A DNA stretch of 64,000 nucleotides from Candidatus Dormiibacterota bacterium (GTDB taxonomy: Bacteria > Chloroflexota > Dormibacteria > Dormibacterales > Dormibacteraceae): NCBI GenBank assembly GCA_003139695.1, contig PLJM01000027.1, positions 1 through 64,000 on the forward strand. Direction: 5' to 3'. Positions 1 to 10,089 of the stretch are shown here, piece after piece. The notes beneath the pieces are model-generated. The model saw only the letters and a list, made by a program, of their open reading frames with translations. It was not told the origin of the DNA and made no database searches. Made by a program: the position numbers and the translations under genes. Each line of letters starts with the position of its first letter. Position 1 is the first letter of the stretch.

Positions 1-80
1 CTCAAGCGGGCTTCCCGCTTTTAGAGGCAAGCTCGCTCAAGCGGGCTTCCCGCTTTTAGAGGCAAGCACGCTCAAGCGGC
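1..80. repeat. 35-bp tandem repeat (two full units plus partial third), each containing the palindrome AAGCGGGcttCCCGCTT
   Basis: ctcaagcgggcttcccgcttttagaggcaagc[t/a]cg repeated at 1, 36 and 71; may extend left of the window. Confidence 0.85.
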
Positions 81-105
81 CTAGCTCACGCAACCGAGCG
101 TCCGC

Positions 106-2016
106 TTATTTGGGACGGAACCGGTTGAGCAGGTCGCTCACGGTGACGTTGCTGTAGTCCTTCCCGAGCACCGCCTGCGCGGTCTGCCAGACGGCACGCG
201 CCGAGGCCGGTCCCTTCTCGGCCAGGTCCGACAGGCGCAGGGCCCCGTAAACCTGGATCTGCGGCACCTGCGCCAGCTGCGCGGCCATCCACTGCGCCCA
301 CTGTTCGACGTTGCCGGCGGTCGGGCCCACGCCCTTCATCGCATCCGCCTTCGCCTGGGAAACGGTCCCCCACGCCGGCGAGCTCGTCACCTTCTCGGCA
401 GCTGCCGCCGCCTTCGCCACCCCGGCCGTCTTGAGCGCACCGGCGACCGCCTGAGCCTTGGCCGCCTCGTCCTCCGCCTTCTGCATGCCTGCAGCTGCCT
501 TGGCCTCTGCCTCGTGTGCCTCGGTCTTGGCCTCCTCCGCAGCTTCCGCGGCCCTGGCCGCAGCTTCGGCTCGGGCTGCCTTGAGGGTGGAGAGACCCTC
601 GCCGGCGATCTCTGTGATCCGATCCGCGGCGCTGCCCGATGCGCTGCCGCCGTCGCCGTCGCCAGTGCGAAGACGCTCGCCAAAACCACGCCCCATCGCG
701 CCGCCGATAAGGCTCGGGACGTCGAGCCCGGTCAGGCCCTTGATCGCCGTGGTCGACTCGATCATGGCCCGGGTCGCGTTCTTGACGAGGTCGGACGCGC
801 CGTCGGCGCTCATGACTGTCAGCGAGTTGATGTGGCCCATCGGTTCAGCCGCGGCCCGAACGATTTCAGGCAGCGCCGCCAGCACGGTCTGGATGATGGC
901 TGCCTCGTTGAACTGCTTGTAAGCGTCGGCGCGCATCGCGAGGGCTTTGGCCTCGGCCTCGCCCTTCGTCAGCACGATCTGGGCCTCGGCGCCGCCTTCG
1001 AGTCGTGTCGTCTCCGCGTCGGCCTCGGCGGACGCGATCTTCGCGCGCTTGTCGCCTTCGGCCTTGGCGATAACGGCCTGCGCCAGGGCGGCGGCCGGCT
1101 TGACGGTCGAGGAGAGCAGCTCCTTCTCTTTGCGGTCGGCCTCCAGCTGGGCAAGCTCGGTCTGCTTGCGCACGACCTCCTGCTGGGCTTCGGCCTGTGC
1201 GAGTGGTCCTGCCTGGTCGGCCCGGGCCTGGGCGGCGGCGACCTGCGTCTTGGTCTCGGCCTCTCGCAGCGCGACGTCTCGGGCCGCGTTGATCTTTATC
1301 TGCTGCGACTCTGCTTCTCGGACCGCCGCTTCCTGGTCGGTGGTCGCCTTCACCATGCGAGCGTCACGAGTCACCGTCGACACGCTCTGCTGGCCCAGCA
1401 GCTCGATGTAGTTCGACTCATCGGAAAAGCTCTGGATCGTGAAGGCATCGATCTGAAGACCGCTGGTGGCGAGGTCGCCCTTGGCCGCGTCCTGCACCTG
1501 CTGGAGCAGCTTCTGGCGGTCGCGGATGAGCTCCTCGATCGTCAGCGTTCCGACGATCGATCGGAGCGAGCCTTCGAGCACGTTCTTGACGATCGAGTCG
1601 ACCTGCTCGGGCTTGGCGTCGAGGAATCGCTCGGCGGCGTTGCGCAGAGACTCCACGTCGCGCCCGATCTTGAAGGTCGCCACGCCCTGGACCTGGACCT
1701 TGATGCCCTGGCTCGTCACGGCGTCCGCGAGCTGCACGTTGATCTGGCGGGCGGTGAGCTTCAGCTTGCCCACGCGGTCGAGGAGCGGGCGGATGAACGT
1801 GCCGCCGCCGACCACGACCTTGACGCCCCGGTCGCCTGGGCTCGACAGGACCTGGCCCCTCTCGTCGCGCACCTTGGCGCCACGCGAGCCGGCGACGATG
1901 AGGGCCTCGTTGGCGCTGGCCACCTTGTAGCGGCTGGCGACGAAGGCGATGAGGAGGATGAGGATGATCACGCCGGTGACGGCAAGGAATGGTGTCGAGG
2001 TCACAAAACTAGGCAT
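106..2016 (-). CDS. Flotillin-like SPFH/band 7 domain membrane protein
   Basis: N-terminal TM helix, SPFH domain, long Ala/Glu-rich coiled coil; adjacent NfeD-like gene. Confidence 0.9.
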   Translation of the reverse strand: MPSFVTSTPFLAVTGVIILILLIAFVASRYKVASANEALIVAGSRGAKVRDERGQVLSSPGDRGVKVVVGGGTFIRPLLDRVGKLKLTARQINVQLADAVTSQGIKVQVQGVATFKIGRDVESLRNAAERFLDAKPEQVDSIVKNVLEGSLRSIVGTLTIEELIRDRQKLLQQVQDAAKGDLATSGLQIDAFTIQSFSDESNYIELLGQQSVSTVTRDARMVKATTDQEAAVREAESQQIKINAARDVALREAETKTQVAAAQARADQAGPLAQAEAQQEVVRKQTELAQLEADRKEKELLSSTVKPAAALAQAVIAKAEGDKRAKIASAEADAETTRLEGGAEAQIVLTKGEAEAKALAMRADAYKQFNEAAIIQTVLAALPEIVRAAAEPMGHINSLTVMSADGASDLVKNATRAMIESTTAIKGLTGLDVPSLIGGAMGRGFGERLRTGDGDGGSASGSAADRITEIAGEGLSTLKAARAEAAARAAEAAEEAKTEAHEAEAKAAAGMQKAEDEAAKAQAVAGALKTAGVAKAAAAAEKVTSSPAWGTVSQAKADAMKGVGPTAGNVEQWAQWMAAQLAQVPQIQVYGALRLSDLAEKGPASARAVWQTAQAVLGKDYSNVTVSDLLNRFRPK

Positions 2017-2560
2017 CCGGACGTGCTCCTTCAGTGGTGACTAACGGGAGGGGGGCGACGATGATGTTGCTGCCGGCCACGCCCACGACCTTGACCGTGC
2101 GGCCCGGCGGAATCTCTGCATCTGCGGTGGCGGTCAGGTTGTGCGAGCCGCCCGCGAAGCTGATCAGCACAGTGCCGAAACGGTTGGCGGGAATCCCGAC
2201 CGAGACTCGCCCGGTCGAGCCGATCATCTCCTCGAGCCTGAACGTGTCTGACGACTCGGCCTGCTTGAGGACCTTGAAGGCGCCGAATACGACGCCGGAG
2301 CCAAGCGCCCCTGCCACGATGCCCGTGAGGGTCGCCACCCCGACGCCTGCGCCAAGGCCATGGAGGCCAAATAGCCCGCCAATGCCGAACATGGCGAGGA
2401 AGCCGAGCAGCATGGGGGCTGGGGACACGCCGGCAACGTCAAAGCCGAGATGAATGGCTCCAAATAAGCCGCTGAAGATGTCATCGAGGACCAGCGTGAG
2501 CAGCAGGAGAGCGCCCCCTGCGAGGAGGCAGACGCCAAACACCAGATCGGCTACATGCAA
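2009..2560 (-). CDS. NfeD/YuaF-like membrane protein with C-terminal OB-fold
   Basis: TM helices then IGSTGRVSVGIPANRFGTVLI...; overlaps the flotillin start. Confidence 0.75.
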   Translation of the reverse strand: MHVADLVFGVCLLAGGALLLLTLVLDDIFSGLFGAIHLGFDVAGVSPAPMLLGFLAMFGIGGLFGLHGLGAGVGVATLTGIVAGALGSGVVFGAFKVLKQAESSDTFRLEEMIGSTGRVSVGIPANRFGTVLISFAGGSHNLTATADAEIPPGRTVKVVGVAGSNIIVAPLPLVTTEGARPDA

Positions 2561-2629
2561 TCCGTTCCCACCAGCGCCTGAATCTTAGGACGGCTTGCGG
2601 CCTGCTGCCGGTTGCTGCGCGGGCGCGGG

Positions 2630-3532
2630 CTACCGGTCCAGGAAGTCGACTATTGCCCGCGCCGCCGCCGGCGCCATTCCCACCGTGTAGTGGTTGGCCT
2701 CGATCTCGACGCCCACCGCGGTCGGAACCTCACGCAGGAAACGCGCGTATTCCTCTTTGGTGATGAGGAAGCCGAAGTTGGGCGGAATCTCCTGCGCCGC
2801 GCGCACCAGGAGAGCGGGCATCGTCAGCGCCGACCAGAGCTTGTAGGGGTCCTGGCCGAGGCGATATTGCTCGTCCTCCCAGGGCGCAGGCTTCTGGGTC
2901 CTGAACGAGACGCCACCCTCCACGTCGACCAGCTCGTAGTCGAACAGGCGCTCCCATGGCGGCCACGGCTGGTAGTGCGGCAGGTTCCTGGCCAGCGTCA
3001 TGAACGCTTCGCGGGAGGGAAAGACTGTCGCCAGCCGATCAAGGCCGGCGTATACGGGCACTTTGATCGATTCCTCGGGGAGGCCCGCGGCGTCCACCAG
3101 CACGATCCGGCGGACACGATCGGGCGCCACCTTGGCGACCACCATCGCGATCCAGGCCCCCATCGACCAGCCGATGACGTCAAAGGTCTCGGCTCCGAGC
3201 TGGTCGGCGATCTCGATGACGTCCCTGGCATGCGCTGGCCAGCCGTAGGTCCCGGGGCCGGTCTTGCTGCTGTGGCCCCGGCCACGGGGATCGAACGCCA
3301 CCTTGCGATGGCGCTCTCCATCGAGCGCTTCGTAGATGACGTCGAAGCTGCGCAGGTTTGCGCTCAAACCAGGAATTCCTATGACGAGCCGGCCTTCATC
3401 CGAGCCCGATATCTCACAGGCGACCTCGCCCGATTGCAGCTTCAGACGGCGCTTGGTGATCGGCAAAGGCTCAGTCCTATTACCCTGTTTGTAGGCGCTT
3501 GGTGTGCCCATCCTACTTGGGAAGTTGGGCAT
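2630..3532 (-). CDS. Alpha/beta hydrolase
   Basis: DVIGWSMGAWIAM nucleophile elbow, C-terminal ANHYTVG; exact start uncertain. Confidence 0.85.
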   Translation of the reverse strand: MPNFPSRMGTPSAYKQGNRTEPLPITKRRLKLQSGEVACEISGSDEGRLVIGIPGLSANLRSFDVIYEALDGERHRKVAFDPRGRGHSSKTGPGTYGWPAHARDVIEIADQLGAETFDVIGWSMGAWIAMVVAKVAPDRVRRIVLVDAAGLPEESIKVPVYAGLDRLATVFPSREAFMTLARNLPHYQPWPPWERLFDYELVDVEGGVSFRTQKPAPWEDEQYRLGQDPYKLWSALTMPALLVRAAQEIPPNFGFLITKEEYARFLREVPTAVGVEIEANHYTVGMAPAAARAIVDFLDR

Positions 3533-3560
3533 CGAGTCACCCGAGCGCCGGGAGGTCGAA

Positions 3561-4343
3561 ATGGCAATACGCCCGCCCGCCTCGACAGCCGCGTACCGCG
3601 GTCCGCGCGATCCGATTCGGGTTGTGCCGTTACGCGAAGAGTTCGGCCCGATCGCGCCCGCGCCGATCCCCGCTCCCAGCCTTACCTACCGGGGTGGACC
3701 GCTGATGACCGCGGTGCAGATCTTCACGTTCTTCTGGGGCGGCGGCTGGCAGGGGCAACCCCAGGCGGGACTTATGGCGCAGATCATCGGGTTCTTCGAC
3801 TATGTCGTAACCAGCCCCCTTATCGATCAGCTGGCAGAGTACGGGGTGGCCGGAAGCAAAATTGGCCACGGCGCCAATCTCGGCGCCCTCTCGATCGCCG
3901 GAGCGGTCGGACCGTCGGTCGACGACAATGCAATCCAGCAGCTCATCCAGCACGAGATCTCAACGAACTCCGCTGTGCCGCAACCCACGCCGAGCTCGCT
4001 GTACTTCCTCTTCGCGCCGCCAGGGGTGGCGGTCAGCCTCGGCGGGAGCAGCTCGTGCACAACCTTCTGCGGCTATCACAACGACATCAACGGTCAGATC
4101 TTTTATGCAGTCATGCCGTATCCGGACTGCACTGGCTGCACGGGCGCGCTCACCGCCCTTGACGCAATCACGTCGACGACTTCGCACGAGCTGTGCGAAG
4201 CGATCACGGACCCGATTCCAGGCCAGGGTTGGTATGACGACAGCAACGGCGAGATCGGTGACATCTGTGCGTGGAAAACGAAGCGGCTTGGCGCGTACAC
4301 CGTACAGCTGGAGTGGTCGAATCACGCGGGGCGGTGCATCTAA
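3561..4343 (+). CDS. Putative metalloprotease-like protein with TTSHELCEAITDP motif
   Basis: HELCEAITDPIPGQGWYDDSNGEIGDIC motif; followed immediately by a phosphoesterase. Confidence 0.6.
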   Translation: MAIRPPASTAAYRGPRDPIRVVPLREEFGPIAPAPIPAPSLTYRGGPLMTAVQIFTFFWGGGWQGQPQAGLMAQIIGFFDYVVTSPLIDQLAEYGVAGSKIGHGANLGALSIAGAVGPSVDDNAIQQLIQHEISTNSAVPQPTPSSLYFLFAPPGVAVSLGGSSSCTTFCGYHNDINGQIFYAVMPYPDCTGCTGALTALDAITSTTSHELCEAITDPIPGQGWYDDSNGEIGDICAWKTKRLGAYTVQLEWSNHAGRCI

Positions 4344-4345
4344 AC

Positions 4346-5323
4346 ATGGCGGCAACAAGCCCGATCAAGCATGTCGTGATCATCGTCAAGGAGAATCACG
4401 GCTACGACAATTACTTCGGTGCGTTCCCGGGTGGCAACGGGGCCACCATGCAGCGAAGCCCGAACCCACCGCCGAAAGATCCCGACCACCGGCACGCGGC
4501 GTGGCTCACGAGGGATACCACCGCGCCTCGCGTGCAGTTCGAGCAGGCCGACATTCCCCACTACTGGAAATACGCGAGCGAATTCAGCCTCTGCGACAAC
4601 TACTTCACCGACGTGGCCGGACCGTCGACGCCCAACCACCTGATGCTGATCATGGCCGACTCGCCATTGATCGATAATCCCCGCCGCAATTACCGGAAGG
4701 CGCCAGGGCCCCCGTTGTACGACCAGCCCAGCCTGCCCTCGAAGCTGGATGCCGCGGGCCTCACATGGGGCAACTACGGCGGCTACGCCTTCGAGTTCAT
4801 CAAGTACACCGCGGGCAAGAATCGGCCTTGGCAACAGTTCGCCACGGACGCCGCGGCCGGCAAGCTGCCTTCAGTCTCGTGGCTCTATTCCGATGGCGTA
4901 CGCAGCGAGCACCCTGCAGATACCTCGGCTGAAACGGCTGCCGGCAATGGCAACGTGACCAATGGGATGCAGTGGACTGTGGACCAGGTCAGCGCGGTGG
5001 TGGCCGCAGGTCTCTGGCAGCAGGTGGCGATCTTCATCACGTGGGATGACTGGGGAGGCTGGTGGGACCACGTGACTCCCGCGCAGATCGAGAAGTGGAC
5101 GGATGGTACCCAGTTCCGATACGGGGGGCGCGTTGGTTGCCTGGTGCTGAGCCCGTACGCGCGTAAAGGCTACGTCTCCAAGGGGCTGCACTCCCACGTG
5201 AGCTTGGTCAAGTTCTGTGAGACGACGTTCGGCCTCGCCTCACTGAACGCCCGCACCGCGGCGGCCGATGGGATGGCGGACTGTTTCGATCTGACCCAGG
5301 CACCGTTGCCACCCCCATCCTGA
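4346..5323 (+). CDS. Phosphoesterase / phospholipase C-acid phosphatase family protein
   Basis: IKHVVIIVKENHGYDNYFGAFPG... FITWDDWGGWWDHV, typical of this family. Confidence 0.88.
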   Translation: MAATSPIKHVVIIVKENHGYDNYFGAFPGGNGATMQRSPNPPPKDPDHRHAAWLTRDTTAPRVQFEQADIPHYWKYASEFSLCDNYFTDVAGPSTPNHLMLIMADSPLIDNPRRNYRKAPGPPLYDQPSLPSKLDAAGLTWGNYGGYAFEFIKYTAGKNRPWQQFATDAAAGKLPSVSWLYSDGVRSEHPADTSAETAAGNGNVTNGMQWTVDQVSAVVAAGLWQQVAIFITWDDWGGWWDHVTPAQIEKWTDGTQFRYGGRVGCLVLSPYARKGYVSKGLHSHVSLVKFCETTFGLASLNARTAAADGMADCFDLTQAPLPPPS

Positions 5324-5371
5324 TTGGCGACGTGAATGGACACAGGAGCCCAGCGTGGGTAAGGTCAGACC

Positions 5372-5938
5372 ATGACCACACTTAGGAACCGGCCGAAGAC
5401 CGCGCTCCTCGTCGTGGACGTGCAGAACGGCGTCGTCGGAGGGGCTCACGAGCGCGACGCGGTCGTCGCGAACGTCGGCACCCTTGTCGAGAAGGCGCGG
5501 AAGGAACGGGTCCCCGTGGTCTGGGTCCAACACTCCGACGAGCAGCTTGCTAAAGGGAGCGACGACTGGCGGATCGTCCCCGAGCTGAAGCCCGCAGACG
5601 CCGAGCCCCACGTCGAGAAAAACTACGGCGACGCCTTCGAGGACACCAACCTCGAGCCCGTGCTGTCGGGCCTCGGAGTCGGGCGACTCGTCATCGTCGG
5701 CGCGGAAACCGACGCGTGCATCCGGTCGACGCTCCACGGCGCGCTGGTAAGGGGCTACGACGCGACTCTTGTCAGCGACGCCCACACGACGGGCGACAAG
5801 TCGGAATGGGGGGCGCCGACGCCGGACATGGTCATAGCGCACACGAACCTGTACTGGAAGTACCAGACGGCGCCGGGTCGTACGGCCGGGACGGTCGAGA
5901 CCAGGGATGTCGACTTCGGCGGCACGCCTAAGACTTAG
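5372..5938 (+). CDS. Isochorismatase-family cysteine hydrolase
   Basis: KTALLVVDVQNGVV ... RLVIVGAETDACIRSTLHGALVRGYDATLVSDAHTT. Confidence 0.9.
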   Translation: MTTLRNRPKTALLVVDVQNGVVGGAHERDAVVANVGTLVEKARKERVPVVWVQHSDEQLAKGSDDWRIVPELKPADAEPHVEKNYGDAFEDTNLEPVLSGLGVGRLVIVGAETDACIRSTLHGALVRGYDATLVSDAHTTGDKSEWGAPTPDMVIAHTNLYWKYQTAPGRTAGTVETRDVDFGGTPKT

Positions 5939-5963
5939 CGTCGACCTGCATTCGCGGTCATGT

Positions 5964-6395
5964 CTAGTAGACCGCGCTCGGAGGGAAATTGCCCGAGGTG
6001 GCCACGAACGTTACTTTGCTTGCGCCATCGACCCTGTATAGCCATGAGTGCGATAGCTGCCCGTGGCTGGGGTCGACATCGCCGCCGTGGAACGCACTTG
6101 CGTCCCAATCCTCGGTAAGGGTCACGAGGAACTCGCTACGGTACCAGGCAACCGACGTCTGGCACGTGCCTGGCACGCGAATCCCAGGGGCCGGACCTCC
6201 GCCTCCAATGATGCAGGGCATTTGACCCGGCTTCTCTGGAAACGTCTGCGATGAATCCGCGAAGCCAGAAGCAACGAGGACGGCCCGTATGGCAGCGTCC
6301 GTATTCGGTTCGGCTGTGCTCGTACTACAGGCCGCCAACGTCACGCTCGCAAGGACCACAAGCACCGTTCTAATTCGCCGATTCATGGTCGCCAA
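5964..6395 (-). CDS. Hypothetical lipoprotein
   Basis: Signal peptide with lipobox LAAC. Confidence 0.55.
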   Translation of the reverse strand: MATMNRRIRTVLVVLASVTLAACSTSTAEPNTDAAIRAVLVASGFADSSQTFPEKPGQMPCIIGGGGPAPGIRVPGTCQTSVAWYRSEFLVTLTEDWDASAFHGGDVDPSHGQLSHSWLYRVDGASKVTFVATSGNFPPSAVY

Positions 6396-6773
6396 CGTAA
6401 ATCATGAAGGGGCATGAGGGTCAGCTGGATTGCCCGAATTACAGCCCTTAGGACGCGCCCGAACGCGCTCTTAGCAGTCGAACACAGACCAGCAGATGTC
6501 GTTCCGCAACCGCTGGTCGTCGAATACGAGCTCGCGAATCGCCTCCGGGAGCTGGTCGCGCTGCCACCGGCACTCGAGTCGCCCTGCGCATAGCTTGAAT
6601 TCACTCAAGTCGCCAATGAGCGCGCGCCACGGTCCTTTGCGCATCTGCTTCAAGAAGGTAGGAGTCTTGCTATCCGGCGCTGAGGTCTGCCCGTGGCAGC
6701 CAAAAGGGCACGAATGGTGGCATTTTTGGCGCTCGCACAGCCTAAAGGGCACGAATGGCCGATCCGAGCGTGT

Positions 6774-6850
6774 TGGTCGGGCGGGCGAGATTCGAACTCG
6801 CGGTCTCCTGGTCCCAAACCAGGCGCTTTGCCGAGCTAAGCTACCGCCCG
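6774..6850 (-). tRNA. tRNA-Pro(TGG), CCA encoded
   Basis: CGGGCGG/CCGCCCG acceptor, T-arm GCGAG-TTCGAAT-CTCGC, anticodon loop TTTGGGA. Confidence 0.93.
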
Positions 6851-6955
6851 CCTCACTGAAGTCAGACCAGGCGCCAACAATGCCGACCATCGCCTCGACC
6901 GTCTGTTACTGACTTTCTTACGGCAACGAACCGAGGGTGGTAAACATTATCAAGG

Positions 6956-6989
6956 AAGCCGAATAGGTTTCCGACCGCTCGGCTTTTTT
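6956..6989 (+). terminator. Intrinsic terminator/attenuator-like hairpin upstream of secreted-protein gene
   Basis: aagccga...tcggcttttttg, 15 nt before ATG at 7004. Confidence 0.5.
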
Positions 6990-7003
6990 GGGGAGTGTGT
7001 CCT

Positions 7004-7597
7004 ATGAAGAGATGGTTCGTGGTGGCATTGGTTTCGGCCGCGATGGCCCTGGTGCCCATGACGGCAGCTGCAGACGAGGGGCACGGAGACGGGCATAGCA
7101 AGGACTTCGGGCCTTTCAAGAGCTCGTCGACCGACTCCAGCACCTGCGGGAACGATTGGGCCAACGACACATTCAAGCGTGAGTTCGTCGTCCATGATTC
7201 GGGTTCCGGGTCTTGGACTGTCACCGAAAATTTCGACGACGGCCATTTCGTGACGATGACAGCAGTGAGCCCGGGTGCTTGCGAGACCAGCTCACATCAC
7301 GGCCTCCTGGTCACCGCCGGCAACAAGGGCAACTTCGAAGGCTTCCTGTCCGGATCCGTGTCAGGTGGGACGTACACTCCAAACGGCTGCAAAGCTGCGA
7401 CGGCAGACTGCACGACGACTAGCGGTTTCATCCTGGCCGTGTTCGGGCCTGCCGCCACCTATAGCTGCTTAATCAGTGGCGGGGCTTGCAGCTTCTTCTT
7501 CGACTACAAAGGCCACGGCCACGAGCTCATTTACCGCCACTGGATCAACGCTTCGGATGATCTGGGCGGCAACCGCGGGGACATCGCGACCTCGTAG
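7004..7597 (+). CDS. Hypothetical secreted protein
   Basis: Signal peptide MKRWFVVALVSAAMALVPMTAAA; Cys pairs; ORF complete. Confidence 0.6.
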   Translation: MKRWFVVALVSAAMALVPMTAAADEGHGDGHSKDFGPFKSSSTDSSTCGNDWANDTFKREFVVHDSGSGSWTVTENFDDGHFVTMTAVSPGACETSSHHGLLVTAGNKGNFEGFLSGSVSGGTYTPNGCKAATADCTTTSGFILAVFGPAATYSCLISGGACSFFFDYKGHGHELIYRHWINASDDLGGNRGDIATS

Positions 7598-7684
7598 ACG
7601 GCAAGACGGACGGAGCCGGCGGATCGTCGCCGGCTCCGCAACGCCGGTCTCCCAACCCTCTGCCCAAAAGGTGAGACGGAGCAT

Positions 7685-8272
7685 TCACACTGACAGCCGA
7701 CCCAGCGCGCCCGACTCCAGCAGCGCGCGGACCGCCCGAGCCCGATGACTGTACAAACGCTTCTCCTCCAGCCGCATCTCCCCGAACGTTTTCCCCGTGC
7801 CCGGAACCAGGAACACCGGGTCGTAGCCGAAGCCGGCCTCGCCCCGCCACTCCGGCACGATCTCCCCTCGGCACTCGCCCTCGAAGAACTGGGTTGGGTG
7901 GCCCGGATCGGCCAGCGCCAGCACGCAGACAAAGCGCGCGTTCCACGGCCGCGGCTTGCCCTCGAGCCGTTTCAGCAGCTCTGCGGTGCGCTCCTCTTGC
8001 GTCGGTCCCAGCCGCGCCGAGCGGATGCCGGGAAATCCCTCCAACGCCTCAACCTCGACCCCAGAGTCATCGCCTAACGCCGGCAGACCTGAGCGCTCAA
8101 CGGCCGTCTCCGCCTTCAACCTCGCGTTCTCCGTGTAGGTCTCCCCCACCTCGTCGATCTCGGTGTCAAACGCGATGAGCTCGAGCCCAGCACTTGCCAG
8201 CAGCTCGCGATACTCCCGCAGCTTTCCCGTGTTGCCGGTCGCGATGACCAGCTTGCGTCGCTTCTCAGCCAA
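7685..8272 (-). CDS. rdgB: XTP/dITP diphosphatase (RdgB/HAM1)
   Basis: [19 protein letters not shown]...; [22 protein letters not shown]. Confidence 0.93.
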   Translation of the reverse strand: MAEKRRKLVIATGNTGKLREYRELLASAGLELIAFDTEIDEVGETYTENARLKAETAVERSGLPALGDDSGVEVEALEGFPGIRSARLGPTQEERTAELLKRLEGKPRPWNARFVCVLALADPGHPTQFFEGECRGEIVPEWRGEAGFGYDPVFLVPGTGKTFGEMRLEEKRLYSHRARAVRALLESGALGRLSV

Positions 8273-8999
8273 GCGTAGCGATCGCGCGTTTTTGCCCGAC
8301 GATCAGCTCTTTGATTCCCTTGTGAGCCAGCGCGAGCATCGCGTCGAGCTCCTCTTTCGAGTAGGCCGCACCCTCGGCTGTCGCCTGCAGCTCGACCAGC
8401 TTTCCGTCCTCGGTCATCACGCAGTTGAGGTCGGTCGACGCCGTGAAGTCTTCCGTGTAGTCGAGGTCAAGCATCGGCGTCGCCTCCACGATGCCGCAGC
8501 TGACCGCGGCCAGGTAGTGGCGGATTGGAATCTGGTCGATCATCCGCGCATCCTTCATCCGCTTCACCGCCATGTACAGAGCGGCAAAGGCACCAGTGAT
8601 CGAAGCGGTGCGTGTGCCTCCGTCCGCCTGCAGCACGTCGCAGTCGAGCGTGATCGTCCTCTCCCCGATCTTGCCCATGTCGACCGCGGCACGAAGGGAC
8701 CGCCCGATCAGGCGCTGGATCTCATGCGTGCGGCCACCGACTCGTCCTTGGGTCGCTTCACGCGTGCCTCGATCGTGGGTCGAGCGCGGCAGCATCGAGT
8801 ACTCGGCCGTGATCCAGCCCTGGCCGCTCCCGCGGCGGTGCGGCGGGACACGGTCCTCAACGCTCGCGGTGATCCAGACGCGCGTGCGGCCCATCTCGAT
8901 GAGGCAAGAGCCTTCCGCGTGAACGTTGACCCCGAGCTCGATCTTGAGTGGGCGCAACTGATCCGGTTGACGTCCATCGGGCCGCGAATGGCCCGTCAT
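8265..8999 (-). CDS. rph: Ribonuclease PH
   Basis: [13 protein letters not shown]..., [33 protein letters not shown]. Confidence 0.95.
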   Translation of the reverse strand: MTGHSRPDGRQPDQLRPLKIELGVNVHAEGSCLIEMGRTRVWITASVEDRVPPHRRGSGQGWITAEYSMLPRSTHDRGTREATQGRVGGRTHEIQRLIGRSLRAAVDMGKIGERTITLDCDVLQADGGTRTASITGAFAALYMAVKRMKDARMIDQIPIRHYLAAVSCGIVEATPMLDLDYTEDFTASTDLNCVMTEDGKLVELQATAEGAAYSKEELDAMLALAHKGIKELIVGQKRAIATLG

Positions 9000-9745
9000 C
9001 GCTTTAACAGCTTGAGTAGCAATGCAGTTCCTTCAAAGAAGATCCAGAGCGGGACGAACATGATCAGCGGCGTGAAGGGATCGACGCCTGGGGTGAGGAA
9101 GTTGGCCAGGAGGCCGAGCCCGAGGAACCACCAGAGCCTGTTCTTGTACAGCCACTTCGAGTTGATGATGCGGGCCATCCCCAGCATGAACAGCACGACT
9201 GGCAGCTCGAAGATGATGCCGAAGCCAATGACCATAATGAGCATGAAACCGACGAGCTGGCTGATGTCCGCGAAGTAAGTTGTGTTGGCCGGCGCGAGCG
9301 AGTTGAGGACGCGGATATATAGAGGCAGCGCGAAGATCGCTACCGCGACGCCGATCAAGAAGAACACGATGCTGGCGACGATCAGCGGGAGAATGAAGCG
9401 CCGTTCGTGTGCGTGCAGCCCGGGGCTGACAAACCACCAGATCTGCTGGATCACCACCGGTGCGGCAATCACCAGCCCGATGTACAGCGCGACCTGCAGC
9501 TCAAGGATCACACCGCCGGTGGGCCCGAAGTAATACGCGTGGCCGATGCCGGCCCTCTCCACCAGCAGGCCGATCACCTGCCTGGTGATAAAGAACGCAC
9601 CCACCGTCGTGATCGCCCAGGCAACCAGCGAGACGATGAGAGCGCGCCTGAGTGCCTCGAGATGCTCGATCACCGACATGCGGTCTTCTTCGACGGGCTT
9701 CGCGGGTCGCCGCGCGCGCGAAACGACCCTGTCTAGAAGGGCCAC
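8996..9745 (-). CDS. tatC: Sec-independent protein translocase TatC
   Basis: [14 protein letters not shown]..., six-TM pattern, [12 protein letters not shown]. Confidence 0.93.
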   Translation of the reverse strand: MALLDRVVSRARRPAKPVEEDRMSVIEHLEALRRALIVSLVAWAITTVGAFFITRQVIGLLVERAGIGHAYYFGPTGGVILELQVALYIGLVIAAPVVIQQIWWFVSPGLHAHERRFILPLIVASIVFFLIGVAVAIFALPLYIRVLNSLAPANTTYFADISQLVGFMLIMVIGFGIIFELPVVLFMLGMARIINSKWLYKNRLWWFLGLGLLANFLTPGVDPFTPLIMFVPLWIFFEGTALLLKLLKR

Positions 9746-9752
9746 GAGAGGC

Positions 9753-10022
9753 TCAGATCTTGGGGGAGGTGGCCTCGGACTGCGAGCCCGCTGACCCGGA
9801 GCTCTCCGAAGAGGCAGGCTGTGCGGGCGCCGGCGGCGTGGCGGGTGGCGGCGCGGTCGACTGAACGGCCGCTGTCATCTCGTTGGTGATGTCCGTGGTG
9901 GCCTTACGGAACTCGCGCATCGCCTTGCCTACGGCGCCTCCCAGCTCGGGCAGCCGGCCCGGTCCGAAGATGATCAGCACGATGACGAGCAGGCCGACGA
10001 TGTAAAACCAGTGGAATGGCAT
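9753..10022 (-). CDS. tatA: TatA/E-family translocase subunit
   Basis: Single TM, FGPGRLPELGGAVGKAMREFRKAT. Confidence 0.9.
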   Translation of the reverse strand: MPFHWFYIVGLLVIVLIIFGPGRLPELGGAVGKAMREFRKATTDITNEMTAAVQSTAPPPATPPAPAQPASSESSGSAGSQSEATSPKI

Positions 10023-10089
10023 CTCGAGTGGATTATAGACCGCTGCCGTCGGCTTCCGGCTTGAGGCCGATTTCAGCCGATTTTGCCTC

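Noticed and set aside
1-80. Possible CRISPR array
   Set aside because: Units are directly adjacent with no unique spacers and no cas genes.
514-2040. 508-aa plus-strand ORF antisense to flotillin
   Set aside because: High-GC shadow ORF; the minus-strand protein has clear SPFH features.
2612-4162. 516-aa plus-strand ORF
   Set aside because: Overlaps alpha/beta hydrolase antisense and the HEL-motif gene in another frame; composition not protein-like.
6471-6912. ORFs on both strands covering the tRNA-Pro gene
   Set aside because: They read through a well-formed tRNA; no protein signature.
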